The notes under the pieces were generated by a model. It saw only the letters and a list, made by a program, of their open reading frames with translations. It was not told where the DNA came from and did not search any database. This document shows positions 50,671 through 59,895 of a DNA stretch of 64,000 nucleotides, piece after piece. Source of the DNA: Lunatimonas sp. (GTDB taxonomy: Bacteria > Bacteroidota > Bacteroidia > Cytophagales > Cyclobacteriaceae). The stretch is from assembly GCF_020832325.1 (NCBI RefSeq), contig NZ_JAFIEU010000051.1, forward strand, positions 276,740-340,739. The letters run 5' to 3'. Each line of letters starts with the position of its first letter. Within the stretch, counting starts at the first letter, position 1. The translations under genes and the position numbers were made by a program.

Positions 50671-53088
50671 TCAATGAAGGGTAATCGTAAGCTTATCTAA
50701 AGGATGGGTAATGGTCAGGGTTCTCGTATCTTCGCATTCGTGGTACGGGTGCCGATTGTCCGGTAATGGATCAAAATCACTGATCCGGTCTACGAACGAA
50801 ACATCCTCTTTTTCAAAAGTCTTTAAAACCTCCCCTACGCTAGCTTGGGTTTCTGTAAAACCATGGAAATAAATCTTTACCGTTTGGAACCTGCTTTCGT
50901 AATTGCCGATGCTTTCATCAAACGTAAGCACTTTGTGGGTATGGTCCATTACCAAATATCGTTTGAAATAGGCACTCCCTCTGTAGTCAAGCGTGGTTCC
51001 GTCGTCCTCGTAGTGGAGGTGGGTGCTCGTTCCGGATCCACGGTATACATGCAGGTGGAGAATCCCGTCGTGGGCTTCCCCGGTATGGGAAACCGGTTGC
51101 TGCATGGTCAGTAGGGTGCCTGCTTTTACAAATACGGGTAGGTAACTGAGCGGACTTTCCCAATAGCATACTTGGTCCCCCTCCAGCAATTGGGAGGTAA
51201 ACAGGTAATACCATTTTCCCTTGGGTAGGAATACCTTGGTAACCGGCCGGAAACTTTCTACCGGAACCACCAAAAATTTATCGCAAAACAGGTATTGGTT
51301 GTCGAAAGGACCTTTGTACACCCGATCGTCAAAGGGGTAGTCAATGGCGAGACTTTTGGCTATTGGGAGTCCGCTGGAGCCACTTTCTAGAAAGGCTGCG
51401 TAAATGGTAGGCAGTAGTTTGTAACGTAGCTTTATGTAGTTTTTTGCGATTTCCTCCACCTCTTCTCCAAAGGACCATGGTTCGGAATCGTTGCTGTTGA
51501 TCATGGAGTGTGCCCGGAAAAGGGGTGAAAAGGCACCCAAACTAATCCATCTGGCGAATAGCTGCGGGTTGGTATTGCCTGCAAAACCCCCTACGTCGAA
51601 TCCAGAAAAAGGTACACCGCTCAATCCAAGGCTATTCACCAATCGGATACCCGCAAGCATGTGCTCGTCCGAGGCCACATTGTCTCCGGTCCAAACAGCT
51701 GCATGCCGTTGGATACCGGCATATCCAGATCGTGAGAGCACAAAGGGTCTTTGATTATCCGTGTGACGGAGGGCCCCTTCCTGAGTGCTTCGGGCCATTT
51801 GCATGCCGTACACATTCCGGGCCTTGCGGTGACTGCACCGTTCACCCTCAAAGTCAAACTCAATGATATTTGGCATGTGCTGTCCCCAGGTGGCAGGTTC
51901 GTTCATGTCGGTCCAGAAACCGTCTACTCCCAGGGAGCTGTAAAAGGAGAGTTTGTTCGCCCACCACTCCCTCGCAGCAGGCTTGGTGAAATCAGGAAAG
52001 GCACACCAGCCCGGCCAGACATGTCCTTCGTATGGCACTTGATCCGGATAGCGTATAAAAAGCCCTTGCTCAATCCCTTCCACGTAGGGAGTGTAATCCG
52101 GGTCCTTTTTAATGCCAGGATCCAGTATCACCACCACCTTGAATCCACGTTCCTTCAGACTTCTGATCATTGTTGCGGGATCGGGAAAGTTTTTGCTGTC
52201 AAAGGTAAACACCTTGTATTTTTCCATGTGGTGGATATCCAAGTAGATCATATCGGCAGGAATACCTTTTTCGCGGAAGGTTTGAGCCAATCGCAGCACC
52301 TCGCGATCCGGGTAATACGAGTACCGGCATTGCTGATATCCCAAGGACCATAGTGGGGGCATTTCCATCCTCCCGGTAAGCTGGGTATAGGCCTGAATGA
52401 TGGATGCCACGGAGTCGTCGTGGAAAAAATAATAGTCCAAATCGCCATTGTCTGCGCTGAAATAGCTGAACCGGTTGTTACTGGCCCCGAAATTGAAAAC
52501 CGATTTGTGGGGGTTGTCAAAAAATAGGCCGTACGCTTTGTCGCTGTGAAGTCCGATATAGAAAGGTACTGATAGATACAGAGGGTCTGCATCCAGGCCG
52601 TAGCCGAAGTGGTCGGTGTTCCAGTTGGTGTAGGCTTTTCCCCAGCGGTTCAGTCCCCCAGTCTTTTCACCTAACCCAATGAATTTTTCCCAAGGCTGCA
52701 GTTTTTTATAGCAGCTCACTTCTGTTCCCAACCAGTTGATACCGATGGCTGGATCCTCTTCACAGAGTACTTTCCCCTCCGGGGTCGCAAAGGACAGCGA
52801 AAAGCATTCTCGGGAAATGGTTAGGGTCATCTTCTTGGTTGCTAGCCATAGGATGTCAGGCGAGGAGCGAAACTCAAACAAACCAGACACGGGTTTGGTG
52901 GTAACTGCATAGGGATTGGGAGAAAATACCTCGTGTCGACTCACCTGAACGCGGATGGTGTGGTCTGCATAGACCTGAATGGAAAAATAGGCCTCTTCGG
53001 TATGCCCACTAATTCCGTAGGGTGTTGCCTCCCAATTTCGGATGGGTCCCGGGGTGATGATGGTGTGTGGCTGCTGCAAGGGAGTCAT
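50671..53088 (-). CDS. glycoside hydrolase family 31, alpha-glucosidase-like
   Basis: A cytosolic enzyme of 805 residues, without signal peptide, that should release glucose or xylose from alpha-glycosides. The GH31 nucleophile motif is 'WTDMNEP' near residue 394, and the acid/base Asp is in 'AAVWTGDN' near residue 466. The N-terminal beta domain (about 1-220), the barrel with 'IPADMIYLDIHHMEKYKVFT', and two C-terminal beta domains are in the usual order. The substrate cannot be read from the sequence; alpha-glucosidase is the commonest activity. No other carbohydrate-use gene lies next to it. Confidence 0.93.
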   Translation of the reverse strand: MTPLQQPHTIITPGPIRNWEATPYGISGHTEEAYFSIQVYADHTIRVQVSRHEVFSPNPYAVTTKPVSGLFEFRSSPDILWLATKKMTLTISRECFSLSFATPEGKVLCEEDPAIGINWLGTEVSCYKKLQPWEKFIGLGEKTGGLNRWGKAYTNWNTDHFGYGLDADPLYLSVPFYIGLHSDKAYGLFFDNPHKSVFNFGASNNRFSYFSADNGDLDYYFFHDDSVASIIQAYTQLTGRMEMPPLWSLGYQQCRYSYYPDREVLRLAQTFREKGIPADMIYLDIHHMEKYKVFTFDSKNFPDPATMIRSLKERGFKVVVILDPGIKKDPDYTPYVEGIEQGLFIRYPDQVPYEGHVWPGWCAFPDFTKPAAREWWANKLSFYSSLGVDGFWTDMNEPATWGQHMPNIIEFDFEGERCSHRKARNVYGMQMARSTQEGALRHTDNQRPFVLSRSGYAGIQRHAAVWTGDNVASDEHMLAGIRLVNSLGLSGVPFSGFDVGGFAGNTNPQLFARWISLGAFSPLFRAHSMINSNDSEPWSFGEEVEEIAKNYIKLRYKLLPTIYAAFLESGSSGLPIAKSLAIDYPFDDRVYKGPFDNQYLFCDKFLVVPVESFRPVTKVFLPKGKWYYLFTSQLLEGDQVCYWESPLSYLPVFVKAGTLLTMQQPVSHTGEAHDGILHLHVYRGSGTSTHLHYEDDGTTLDYRGSAYFKRYLVMDHTHKVLTFDESIGNYESRFQTVKIYFHGFTETQASVGEVLKTFEKEDVSFVDRISDFDPLPDNRHPYHECEDTRTLTITHPLDKLTITLH

Positions 53089-53813
53089 GGCAGATGGCTG
53101 GGTTTACGTTTTGTTCGTGGTGCGTTCACCGGTACCAAGTTAGCAAGTATACCGAAGGGAAAAACCCGCAACCTATGTTCTGGGTGTTTGATGATGGAGC
53201 GAACAGGTTTTGTCTGTTTAGTTAGTGAGTAAAAGGGCTGATTTTCAGCGAAGAAACAGACTGGCAAAAAGTGGTAGGTTTCACTAGGAAGGAGTTGGTT
53301 TTGGTGCAAATGATTGGTGGGGCCAATTTTTTTTTCGAGTTTTTTTGAAAGTAAATCCACCCAATTTACGCCCATATTATTGGCTGGTTTTAGTAAATAA
53401 CTTGGATGCATACCCCTGTATTTCCATTAAATCCGACGCGTTTGCTGTTCTTGGTAATTCATTGTTTTTTATTTAAAAAAGATTATAAACTTTTTGATAG
53501 TATCTATATATCCCCTGCAATTTTTCTGTATGGATAATTTTATATATGTAGTGTATAGATAACTAGAAATGTTTTCTGATCGCAGGGCAGCGGCAGAAAT
53601 TGTTGCCTTTGCCCTGATAGACCCCCAGGCGGGAGCAGAATCGATTACACCCTACTATTTCTAATCTCCTTTACAGTCGTAATTCGTTGCATGCCATTTG
53701 TAATGGGTTACCAAACAAGTTAATAGCAAACCCCCGCCATATTGTACACTTTTTTTAGCTTTCTTGGGATGACGCCAAAAAGATGTTAAATTTACAGCAT
53801 AAATACAGCAGCG
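53089..53813. other. 725-bp region without a supported gene
   Basis: I find no convincing coding frame on either strand; the longest minus-strand frame starts beside the GH31 start and has no family-like pattern. AGGGCA (53584-53589) with TGCCCT (53610-53615), and inside it GGCA with TGCC, form a hairpin with an internal loop. Just before parD, TAAATTTA is near the -7 consensus. The long gap may mark where the toxin-antitoxin genes were inserted. Confidence 0.4.
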
Positions 53814-54083
53814 ATGGGTAGAAAAACAGTGGATTTTGGCGAGACCTTAGATCGGTATATTGATTTTGCCGTAAAGCAAGGTGGGTATAAAACCGAAGCC
53901 GAATACTTGCGGTATTTGGTTCGGAAAGATGAAGAGCGAAACAGGGAGTTTTTACTTACCAAAGCGGCTGTTCAAGAAGGAATCGAGAGCGGTGTCAGTC
54001 CGAAAGTTAGGACCGCAGAAGAAATCGTGACACTTGCCAAGAAAAGAGCGTTGGGAAAAACCGGTGGAAAACACCATGGCTAA
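53814..54083 (+). CDS. parD: ParD-like antitoxin
   Basis: An 89-residue protein. The N-terminal ribbon-helix-helix DNA-binding part reads 'VDFGETLDRYIDFAVKQGGY' then 'KTEAEYLRYLVRKDEERNRE'; the C-terminal tail that wraps the toxin begins near 'LLTKAAVQEGIESGVSPKVR'. It should neutralise the ParE toxin encoded next and repress the pair. The parE start overlaps its end by 8 bp (ATGGCTAA), the usual coupling in such pairs. Confidence 0.87.
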   Translation: MGRKTVDFGETLDRYIDFAVKQGGYKTEAEYLRYLVRKDEERNREFLLTKAAVQEGIESGVSPKVRTAEEIVTLAKKRALGKTGGKHHG

Positions 54084-54366
54084 TTACGTTTTATCTGTCA
54101 AGGCAGACGAAGATGTGGATGCTATTGCTGACTACTCTTTAGAGAAATGGGGTGAAAAACAAACCCTTGTTTATATTGAGGAGTTGTTCAACTGTCTGGA
54201 AAAAATCGCTAGTAGTCCTGAAATTGGGCGAGATGCATCCGAATTTTTCACACACCTTAAACGCAATAATTACAAAGCCCACAGTATTTTTTATTTACGC
54301 TCCGAATCGAATATAATCATTGTGCGTATTTTAGGACAACAACAGGACTTTCACCGTCACTTATAG
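54076..54366 (+). CDS. parE: ParE-like toxin (RelE/ParE superfamily)
   Basis: A 96-residue toxin from ATG 54076; the frame starts earlier but this ATG overlaps the antitoxin stop and gives the normal family start 'MANYVLSVKADEDVDAIADY'. Typical parts are 'SLEKWGEKQTLVYIEELFNC', 'IASSPEIGRDASEF' and the C-terminal 'HSIFYLRSESNIIIVRILGQ' with 'QQDFHRHL'. Chromosomal ParE proteins commonly poison DNA gyrase; the target here is not known. The frame looks intact. Confidence 0.88.
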   Translation: MANYVLSVKADEDVDAIADYSLEKWGEKQTLVYIEELFNCLEKIASSPEIGRDASEFFTHLKRNNYKAHSIFYLRSESNIIIVRILGQQQDFHRHL

Positions 54367-54452
54367 TCGGCATGCAGGGAATGTCCCCTCCTGGAAAAGC
54401 TCGTCTTTTTTGAATTGTCCGTCAATTGCAGCATTTTTTTGTCTTCCAATAG

Positions 54453-54587
54453 CTAGATACACGTAAATCGCATCATCGAATGGTTCAGGAACATTTCATA
54501 ATCTACATCTTGTAAATAGGCTTCTATTTCAGAAATGGCATCAAGGATGTGATTCAAACGAGCACTGTCTCCTACCCTACTTCGCAT
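54453..54587 (-). pseudogene. HepT-like (DUF86) gene remnant
   Basis: On the minus strand, ATG at 54587 opens a 44-codon frame reading 'MRSRVGDSARLNHILDAI', 'SEIEAYLQDVDYEMFLNHSM' and 'MRFTCI' then a stop. This is the N-terminal third of a HepT-like (DUF86) protein, in which a conserved 'R-x-x-V/I-R-x-L-E-I-I-G-E-A' would come next; here the frame breaks at a stop (TAG) and only 'LLEDKK' follows. No MNT nucleotidyltransferase partner is nearby. The fragment overlaps the start of the GIY-YIG gene on the other strand. The family call comes from memory of DUF86 sequences. Confidence 0.6.
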
Positions 54588-55469
54588 AAATCAGCTCTTT
54601 TTCACGATCTACTCGAGGATGATTTGGATATTTTTGGAGATGATGAGGGGCTTTTTGATTTTAGGCATACGCCAAAGGTCACCACTATGCCAGACTATGT
54701 GGCTAGTAGAAAACCCTGCGAGGATTTTGAGGATTTTGAATCAGTACTCAAGTCCTGTCAAGCTGACCTAAAGCATGGAAAAAGAAAGATTAAAGATTTT
54801 AAAAATGAGCAACAAATAGATGTTGGCTATTTCTTCGTGTTAAATGGTATTTTAGTATACGTTGCCGAAGTAGAAGAGAGGAAACTAGACAAATCGGGTA
54901 AGATGAACGCTCGATTGAGGTGCATATTTGAAAATGGCACCGAATCAGATATGCTCCTGCGATCTCTTGCGGCAGAGCTTTATAAAAACGGGAAAAGAAT
55001 CACTGAAAATCACGGTAATGTCAATGCAGCATTGCAGAAAAGCTTAGGGGCCATTATTGAAGAGGATAAAGAAACAGGATTTATTTATGTGCTGAAATCA
55101 AAAAGCAGTCGGGAGGAAATAGCCTCATTGGACAACCTTTACAAAATAGGCTATTCCCGGACAGCCGTAGCTGAACGGATAAAACATGCCGCAAAGAAAC
55201 CTACCTATCTAATGGCCGAGGTGGAATATGTAGCAGGATGGAAATGCTACAATATGAATACCCAGAAATTTGAACAATTGATCCACAATTTTTTTGGTTC
55301 CTCCTGCCTAAATATCGATGTCTTTGACGAAAAAGGAAAGAGGTACACACCACGGGAATGGTTTATTGCACCCTATGAAGTGATCGAAAAAGCGATTGCG
55401 CTAATTATCAGCGGCGAGGTCGTGAAGTATCGCTATGATGTGGACGAGGAGCGGATTGTGGGGAGGTAG
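54549..55469 (+). CDS. GIY-YIG nuclease-like protein (T5orf172 type)
   Basis: A 306-residue protein. Residues about 175-285 form a T5orf172/GIY-YIG domain: 'GFIYVLKSKS' and 'LYKIGYSRTAVAERIKHAAK' stand for the two strands, followed by 'KFEQLIHNFFGSSCLNIDVF' and 'REWFIAPYEVIEKAI'. The N-terminal 170 residues are acidic and then helical ('ALFHDLLEDDLDIFGDDEGL'). The frame starts with a GTG at 54549 that lies inside the HepT remnant, so the first 15 or so codons may not be the ancestral start; a start lost by recombination is possible. Such proteins often accompany restriction systems, but none is seen here. Confidence 0.8.
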   Translation: MIQTSTVSYPTSHKSALFHDLLEDDLDIFGDDEGLFDFRHTPKVTTMPDYVASRKPCEDFEDFESVLKSCQADLKHGKRKIKDFKNEQQIDVGYFFVLNGILVYVAEVEERKLDKSGKMNARLRCIFENGTESDMLLRSLAAELYKNGKRITENHGNVNAALQKSLGAIIEEDKETGFIYVLKSKSSREEIASLDNLYKIGYSRTAVAERIKHAAKKPTYLMAEVEYVAGWKCYNMNTQKFEQLIHNFFGSSCLNIDVFDEKGKRYTPREWFIAPYEVIEKAIALIISGEVVKYRYDVDEERIVGR

Positions 55470-55691
55470 GTTTTGTAAATCCATTGTCTTCGTTTTAAAA
55501 ACCTCTCATAAGCAGCATATTGCAATTAATTTTCTATATTTAGCAGCAGCACCCAGCAAAAGGTGTATTTCCCGAGTCAACTCCTTATTTAAACGAATCA
55601 CCTTAGCATAATCTGCAGATATAAATGTAGATCACATGCTGACCAGCGCTTCAATTTCCCTGCAGGTAGCCACCATCAGAAAAAGGAACCT

Positions 55692-57008
55692 ATGATTAAA
55701 TTCTTTCGAAAAATCCGCTTTAACCTGTTGGAGGAAAATAAGATTGTAAAGTATCTGAAATATGCAGTCGGTGAGATTGTGTTGGTTGTCATTGGGATCT
55801 TAATTGCTATCCAAATCAATAATTCCAATCAAAAGCGCTTAAATGCCGAAGCATTGGAAGGCTATCTGAATAGTATAGCCAACAATATTCAGAGCGATCT
55901 GCAAAAAGCCGAAAAGTTCACCCAAAAGCGCCTGGAGCTTTTTCCAAGAGTATCAGCCATCAGGCAGCAAATGTCTCCGGAATATCAGAAAATCATGTCG
56001 GAAGTTTATGGTGAAAACCTAAACGCAGAATCTCGCTACAGTGCCCAAAACCTCAGCTTTATAGCTCAGACCATCAACGGAGTTTGGAGCAGCATTTATC
56101 TGACTCCCAATCTCAGCGGGTTTGAATCCTTGAAGAGCTCAGGCTTCTTGAGTCAGCTTCAAGGGACAGATTTGGAGCAACTTCTTTTCGACTACTATAA
56201 TTTATTGGATGAGCTGACCATCTTGGAGAACAATTACAATTCCGGTATTCAGCGTTCGTTTGACGATTTTATCAACGCAGACCTTCCCGGAACCTTTGCT
56301 TTATTTTCCCAGGGTACGAGAGACTGGAATACCGAACTGAAGGGACAACTACCGGCTATGGTGGATGAAATCCTCGAGCACCCGACGCTCATTCCTGTTT
56401 TTTTCTGGCCATATGAACTCATCGTCAAATATGAAAACCTTATCGTAAGGGGTCAAGCCTTACATGAAATGATTGTCACAGGCAAAAAAGCGTTTAACGA
56501 AGAAATCAATCAGCAGTTAGTACAGATCTTTGATGAATACGGATCGGTCCCCTATCCCAAAATCATACGAAACGGATACAATACGCATTACTACAACAGT
56601 GCAGTGGCAAGCCCAAACAACAACCAAGGAGTTAATATGCAATTTTTAGGTAGCCATATCGCACTTCAGTTTTCCGCGGAACCCTGGGCAGCGGCTTACT
56701 GGTTTGTTGGAAGTGGTGTCCCTGACTCAAATAGGGTGAAAGACTTTTCAAATTTCCAAACACTCCGACTCAAACTTAGAGGCATACTAGGTGGCGAAAA
56801 GGTGGATATCGGCTTGAAAGACAAATCAGACCCAACAGATGGCAGCGAGACGAAAATCCCTTTAACTTTAACGAATGAATGGCATACGTATGATATACCA
56901 CTCACTAGCTTTGCTCCTACCCGGCTAGAGGAGCTGTTCGTAGTAGCTTCCATCGTCGTAGAAAATCGGGCGTATACCATCGAGATCGAATCCATGGAAT
57001 TTTTATAA
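55692..57008 (+). CDS. DUF6090 family membrane protein with C-terminal beta domain
   Basis: A 438-residue protein. Its N-terminus is the DUF6090 pattern: 'MIKFFRKIRFNLLEENKIVK', 'YLKYAVGEIVLVVIGILIAI' (one membrane helix, about residues 26-44) and 'QINNSNQKRLNAEALEGYLN', then a long helical part outside the membrane. Beyond about residue 300 comes a beta-rich domain with 'QFSAEPWAAAYWFVGSG', 'FSNFQTLRLKLRG' and 'NEWHTYDIPLTSFAPTRLEE', which looks like a CIA30/carbohydrate-binding-like sandwich. Typical DUF6090 proteins are, as I recall, shorter; this fusion may be unusual. Function unknown. Expression start: no clear promoter. Confidence 0.75.
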   Translation: MIKFFRKIRFNLLEENKIVKYLKYAVGEIVLVVIGILIAIQINNSNQKRLNAEALEGYLNSIANNIQSDLQKAEKFTQKRLELFPRVSAIRQQMSPEYQKIMSEVYGENLNAESRYSAQNLSFIAQTINGVWSSIYLTPNLSGFESLKSSGFLSQLQGTDLEQLLFDYYNLLDELTILENNYNSGIQRSFDDFINADLPGTFALFSQGTRDWNTELKGQLPAMVDEILEHPTLIPVFFWPYELIVKYENLIVRGQALHEMIVTGKKAFNEEINQQLVQIFDEYGSVPYPKIIRNGYNTHYYNSAVASPNNNQGVNMQFLGSHIALQFSAEPWAAAYWFVGSGVPDSNRVKDFSNFQTLRLKLRGILGGEKVDIGLKDKSDPTDGSETKIPLTLTNEWHTYDIPLTSFAPTRLEELFVVASIVVENRAYTIEIESMEFL

Positions 57009-57123
57009 ACATTTTTTTTATCCGTGATCAACTACCGGACAGACTGCCACTTCAACCGAAAACTTTCTGCTCACCAGGACATGTTACGTTCATTACCCGT
57101 CCTAAGAATAAACAACGTTGACC

Positions 57124-57414
57124 ATGAGGAATTTTCTATTTGCTGGCATAGTCCTAATGCTCTTTTCGTGTGGGGAAGATCAAGCCGATCCGTATGTGGT
57201 AATTCCTTACGAAGTGGAGCCGGTGCAAACCGATATTTTTCAATCTTGGGGATTCCTTTACTTTAGGGATCGAATAAGGAACACACGTGAGCACCCACCA
57301 GCGGATTTGGTTCGCTTCAGTAGCGAGGGGTTGTTTGCGCTAATCGCTGTACCTCAAACGCAGCTATTTTCCATAGAACCGGATGGGGCGGACGAACAGG
57401 AAGTGCCGAAATGA
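57124..57414 (+). CDS. small lipoprotein, unknown
   Basis: A 96-residue protein from ATG 57124: MRNFLFAGIVLMLFSCGEDQ is a short signal peptide with lipobox LFSC, so the mature protein would begin at the Cys near residue 16. The rest (about 80 residues) has no family pattern I recognise; it contains 'YEVEPVQTDIFQSWGFLYFR' and ends in an acidic tail. It converges on the Ldh-family gene with a gap of 19 bp. Possibly associated with the DUF6090 gene upstream, 115 bp away. Confidence 0.6.
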   Translation: MRNFLFAGIVLMLFSCGEDQADPYVVIPYEVEPVQTDIFQSWGFLYFRDRIRNTREHPPADLVRFSSEGLFALIAVPQTQLFSIEPDGADEQEVPK

Positions 57415-57433
57415 TGCGGGGCGACTTGGCTTA

Positions 57434-58519
57434 TCACTGCGATTCATCCCAATTCACACCCAATCGTTCACCTAAGCCCCTGAGGTCGTCGACTACAGCG
57501 GGTAGAAGCGGAATACCTTCCCTTCTTCGAACTTCCTCCAATTCCCGCTCGGGATCTCCGGGGATGACCACTTTCTCTTGTCCCTCCACCGTTTTTGCTT
57601 TCCGAAAACGCCCTATCCAGGTATCCATATGCGATTTGAATTCATCGGCAGGACGGAAGGCATCTACGCGCATGGCACCGAAGAAATGTCCCAGCCCTTC
57701 GCCCACCGGATTGGGATGTGGCTCCAAAAAGGCCACAAACGGCGGTACCCAGGGCCCATAATTAGCCCCTGAGAGCACGGCAGAGAAAATATCCACCACG
57801 GCGCCCAGGCCATAGCCTTTGTGGGAACCGTGCTCCCGGTCGCCACCGAGCGGCAGCAGGGCTCCCCCGTCTTTTACACCATTCGGGCTGCTGGTAGGAT
57901 TGCCGTCTTTGTCCTGAATCCATCCGTAGGGAGCTTCTTGCTGTTTACGTTGTAGGATTTCCAATTTGCCGTTGGCGGCAGTAGTAGTAGCCATATCCAG
58001 CACAAATGGCGGTTGGGTTGCGGCAGGAATGGCCACGGATATCGGGTTGGTGCCCAGAAGTCGCTCCCGTGAAAAGGTGGGGCTGACCAGCGGACTGGCA
58101 TTGGTCAGCGAAATGCCGATCATGTCGTGGGCGAGGGCCTGCATAGCATGGATGCCAGCGATGCCGTAATGGTTGGAGTTTTTGACAGAAACCCATCCCG
58201 TTCCGGCCGTTTTGGCTTTTTCAATGGCCACCTGCATCGCGTAGGGCGCTACCACCAGCCCAAGGCCTCCGTCGCCGTCCACCACTGCCGTGCTGGGGGT
58301 CTCGTGTATGATGCGAATGTTGGGCTGGGCGTTTATGCGGTTTTTTTCCCAAAGCCGCACGTATCCCGAGAGTCTGGCCACACCATGGGAGTCGACCCCC
58401 CTCAGATCGGCCGAAAGAAGGACTTCCATTGCCGTGGAGGCATCCTTTTCAGGACATCCGATACGTAGCAGGATTTCTTTCGTAAACCGTTCCAGTTGAG
58501 ACAAAGGATAGGTACTCAT
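57434..58519 (-). CDS. Ldh-family (malate/L-lactate/sulfolactate type) dehydrogenase
   Basis: A 361-residue NAD(P)-dependent oxidoreductase of the family that includes malate/L-lactate and ureidoglycolate dehydrogenases. The family marks are 'LLSADLRGVDSHGVARLSGY' near residues 27-46, 'VKNSNHYGIAGIHAMQALAH' near 107-126 and 'LLGTNPISVAIPAATQPPFV'. I start at ATG 58519 (MSTYPLSQLERF); the frame goes 15 residues further up without family character. The substrate cannot be read from the sequence. Confidence 0.88.
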   Translation of the reverse strand: MSTYPLSQLERFTKEILLRIGCPEKDASTAMEVLLSADLRGVDSHGVARLSGYVRLWEKNRINAQPNIRIIHETPSTAVVDGDGGLGLVVAPYAMQVAIEKAKTAGTGWVSVKNSNHYGIAGIHAMQALAHDMIGISLTNASPLVSPTFSRERLLGTNPISVAIPAATQPPFVLDMATTTAANGKLEILQRKQQEAPYGWIQDKDGNPTSSPNGVKDGGALLPLGGDREHGSHKGYGLGAVVDIFSAVLSGANYGPWVPPFVAFLEPHPNPVGEGLGHFFGAMRVDAFRPADEFKSHMDTWIGRFRKAKTVEGQEKVVIPGDPERELEEVRRREGIPLLPAVVDDLRGLGERLGVNWDESQ

Positions 58520-58607
58520 AGGTGAGAGGGGTTGTAATACAGATGGAAGGTGCAAAATTCGCAAAATTCAGGACAATCAAAAAGAATAACCGGAAAAGGC
58601 CGCAGGT

Positions 58608-59576
58608 TTAGATTGCCTGCCGGGCGTAGTGGAGGGGTTTGGTACCGCTTTGGTTTTGGAGAATCTCGGCGATAGCACCCTCCTTCAAGGAGTAGGTAGA
58701 ACAGTGCAGCAGATCGGTATCTACTTGTCCCAAAATAAACTGAATCAGACAGGAAGCAACGACGATCATATCTACGCGCATGGGAATCATACCCTGGATC
58801 TGTAGACGCTCGGCCCTGTCCAGGTGGATCAGCTGCCCTGCGATTTGTTGGAAACTAGCTGCCGGAATGGAATACGTACTTTGATAGCGAAACTTGGCTT
58901 CCTGTATCCTTGCCCGGTACATGTCGGTTAGCGTATCGAAGGTTCCCGAGGCACCTACTAGACGCGACGGTTGAAAATGGGCGATGGCATGACAGAGGGT
59001 CTCCAGCTTGCTTTCCAGGTACTCGTTTAGCCGGGAAATTTCTGTAGGCAGGATGGGATCGTGATAATGAAAGAGGTCCAGCATCCGTTGACCACCAATT
59101 TCAAAACTTTGTTTCCAGAAGATGCGGCTTTCGTTTCCAATGATAAATTCCACAGATCCGCCGCCTATATCCATCATGAGCGAGGTTTCGTCGTTTAGGC
59201 TGCCGCTTAGGCGAATGCCTTTGTAGATGAGTTCCGCTTCCCGGTTGCCATCGATTATATTGACGTCTATACCTAGACGCTCCCTGACGTCCGCAACAAA
59301 CTCATGGCCATTGCGGGCATTTCTAACCGCACTGGTGGCAAAGGCAAAAACGCGATCTATTTGTTCGCCTTTGATTAAGTTGGAAAAGTGGGTGAGGGTG
59401 TGGAAGGCTCGTTTCTTTGCTTCAGGAAGAATCAGCTCTTTGGAGATACCTCCTTCTCCCAGCTTGACCGGAATTTTTTCTTTGTAAAGCGTACGAAAAC
59501 CGTTATCTGCCAATTCCACAAGAAGCAGATGAAAGGTATTGGTTCCCATGTCGATGACTGCCGCCTTTTCCACCAT
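58608..59576 (-). CDS. Ppx/GppA family phosphatase (exopolyphosphatase-like)
   Basis: A 322-residue protein of the actin-like ATPase fold. The N-terminal 'KAAVIDMGTNTFHLLLVEL' and 'TSLMMDIGGGSVEFIIGNES' are the two phosphate-binding loops; 'VFAFATSAVRNARNGHEFVA' is also typical. It should cleave phosphate from polyphosphate or from pppGpp. The short form lacks the C-terminal HD domain. I start at 59576 (MVEKAAVID); an ATG at 59588 would add four residues. It diverges from the carboxyltransferase gene. Confidence 0.92.
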   Translation of the reverse strand: MVEKAAVIDMGTNTFHLLLVELADNGFRTLYKEKIPVKLGEGGISKELILPEAKKRAFHTLTHFSNLIKGEQIDRVFAFATSAVRNARNGHEFVADVRERLGIDVNIIDGNREAELIYKGIRLSGSLNDETSLMMDIGGGSVEFIIGNESRIFWKQSFEIGGQRMLDLFHYHDPILPTEISRLNEYLESKLETLCHAIAHFQPSRLVGASGTFDTLTDMYRARIQEAKFRYQSTYSIPAASFQQIAGQLIHLDRAERLQIQGMIPMRVDMIVVASCLIQFILGQVDTDLLHCSTYSLKEGAIAEILQNQSGTKPLHYARQAI

Positions 59577-59895
59577 GATACCGGTCATTTTTTAATGGTG
59601 CGAATATAGAAAGTTTATTCAAATCCGCAGGTTACGTAATGATTATATATTCATAAAAATGATGTTTATTTTTACTAACGGGTTGGGATATTTGATTGTT
59701 CTTATTTTTCGCCGGAAAAGCACTATTGGAATCCACTGCTGTATTCCCGGAGAACTTTTTTTACCTTGTTAGTGCTTACCGCACTTTACGGTGTGATAAA
59801 AAAATTGGCGGGATGTGGGGATTTATTCGCGCGCTATTTTTCTCCCTGAGAGGTGCTGCCTATATTTGGTAAGCAGGAAATGCCAAACCAACCCT
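59577..59895. other. divergent gap between Ppx/GppA and carboxyltransferase genes
   Basis: No gene is seen. On the plus strand TATATTTG lies at 59861-59868 and fits the -7 consensus for the carboxyltransferase gene (the -33 position near 59838 is TTTT). The part near the Ppx/GppA start is AT-rich with no clear promoter. Confidence 0.45.
59861..59868 (+). promoter_or_regulatory. promoter -7 element for the carboxyltransferase gene
   Basis: TATATTTG matches TAnnTTTG, 27 nt before the ATG at 59896. It supports that start over an in-frame start farther upstream at 59815. Confidence 0.5.

Noticed and set aside
53085..53411. A 108-codon minus-strand frame just upstream of GH31
   Set aside because: No domain or signal peptide; composition looks like non-coding sequence, and it overlaps the GH31 start.
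53584..53640. A possible small RNA or tRNA fragment
   Set aside because: A hairpin exists, but no T-arm, anticodon arm or promoter that would support an RNA gene.
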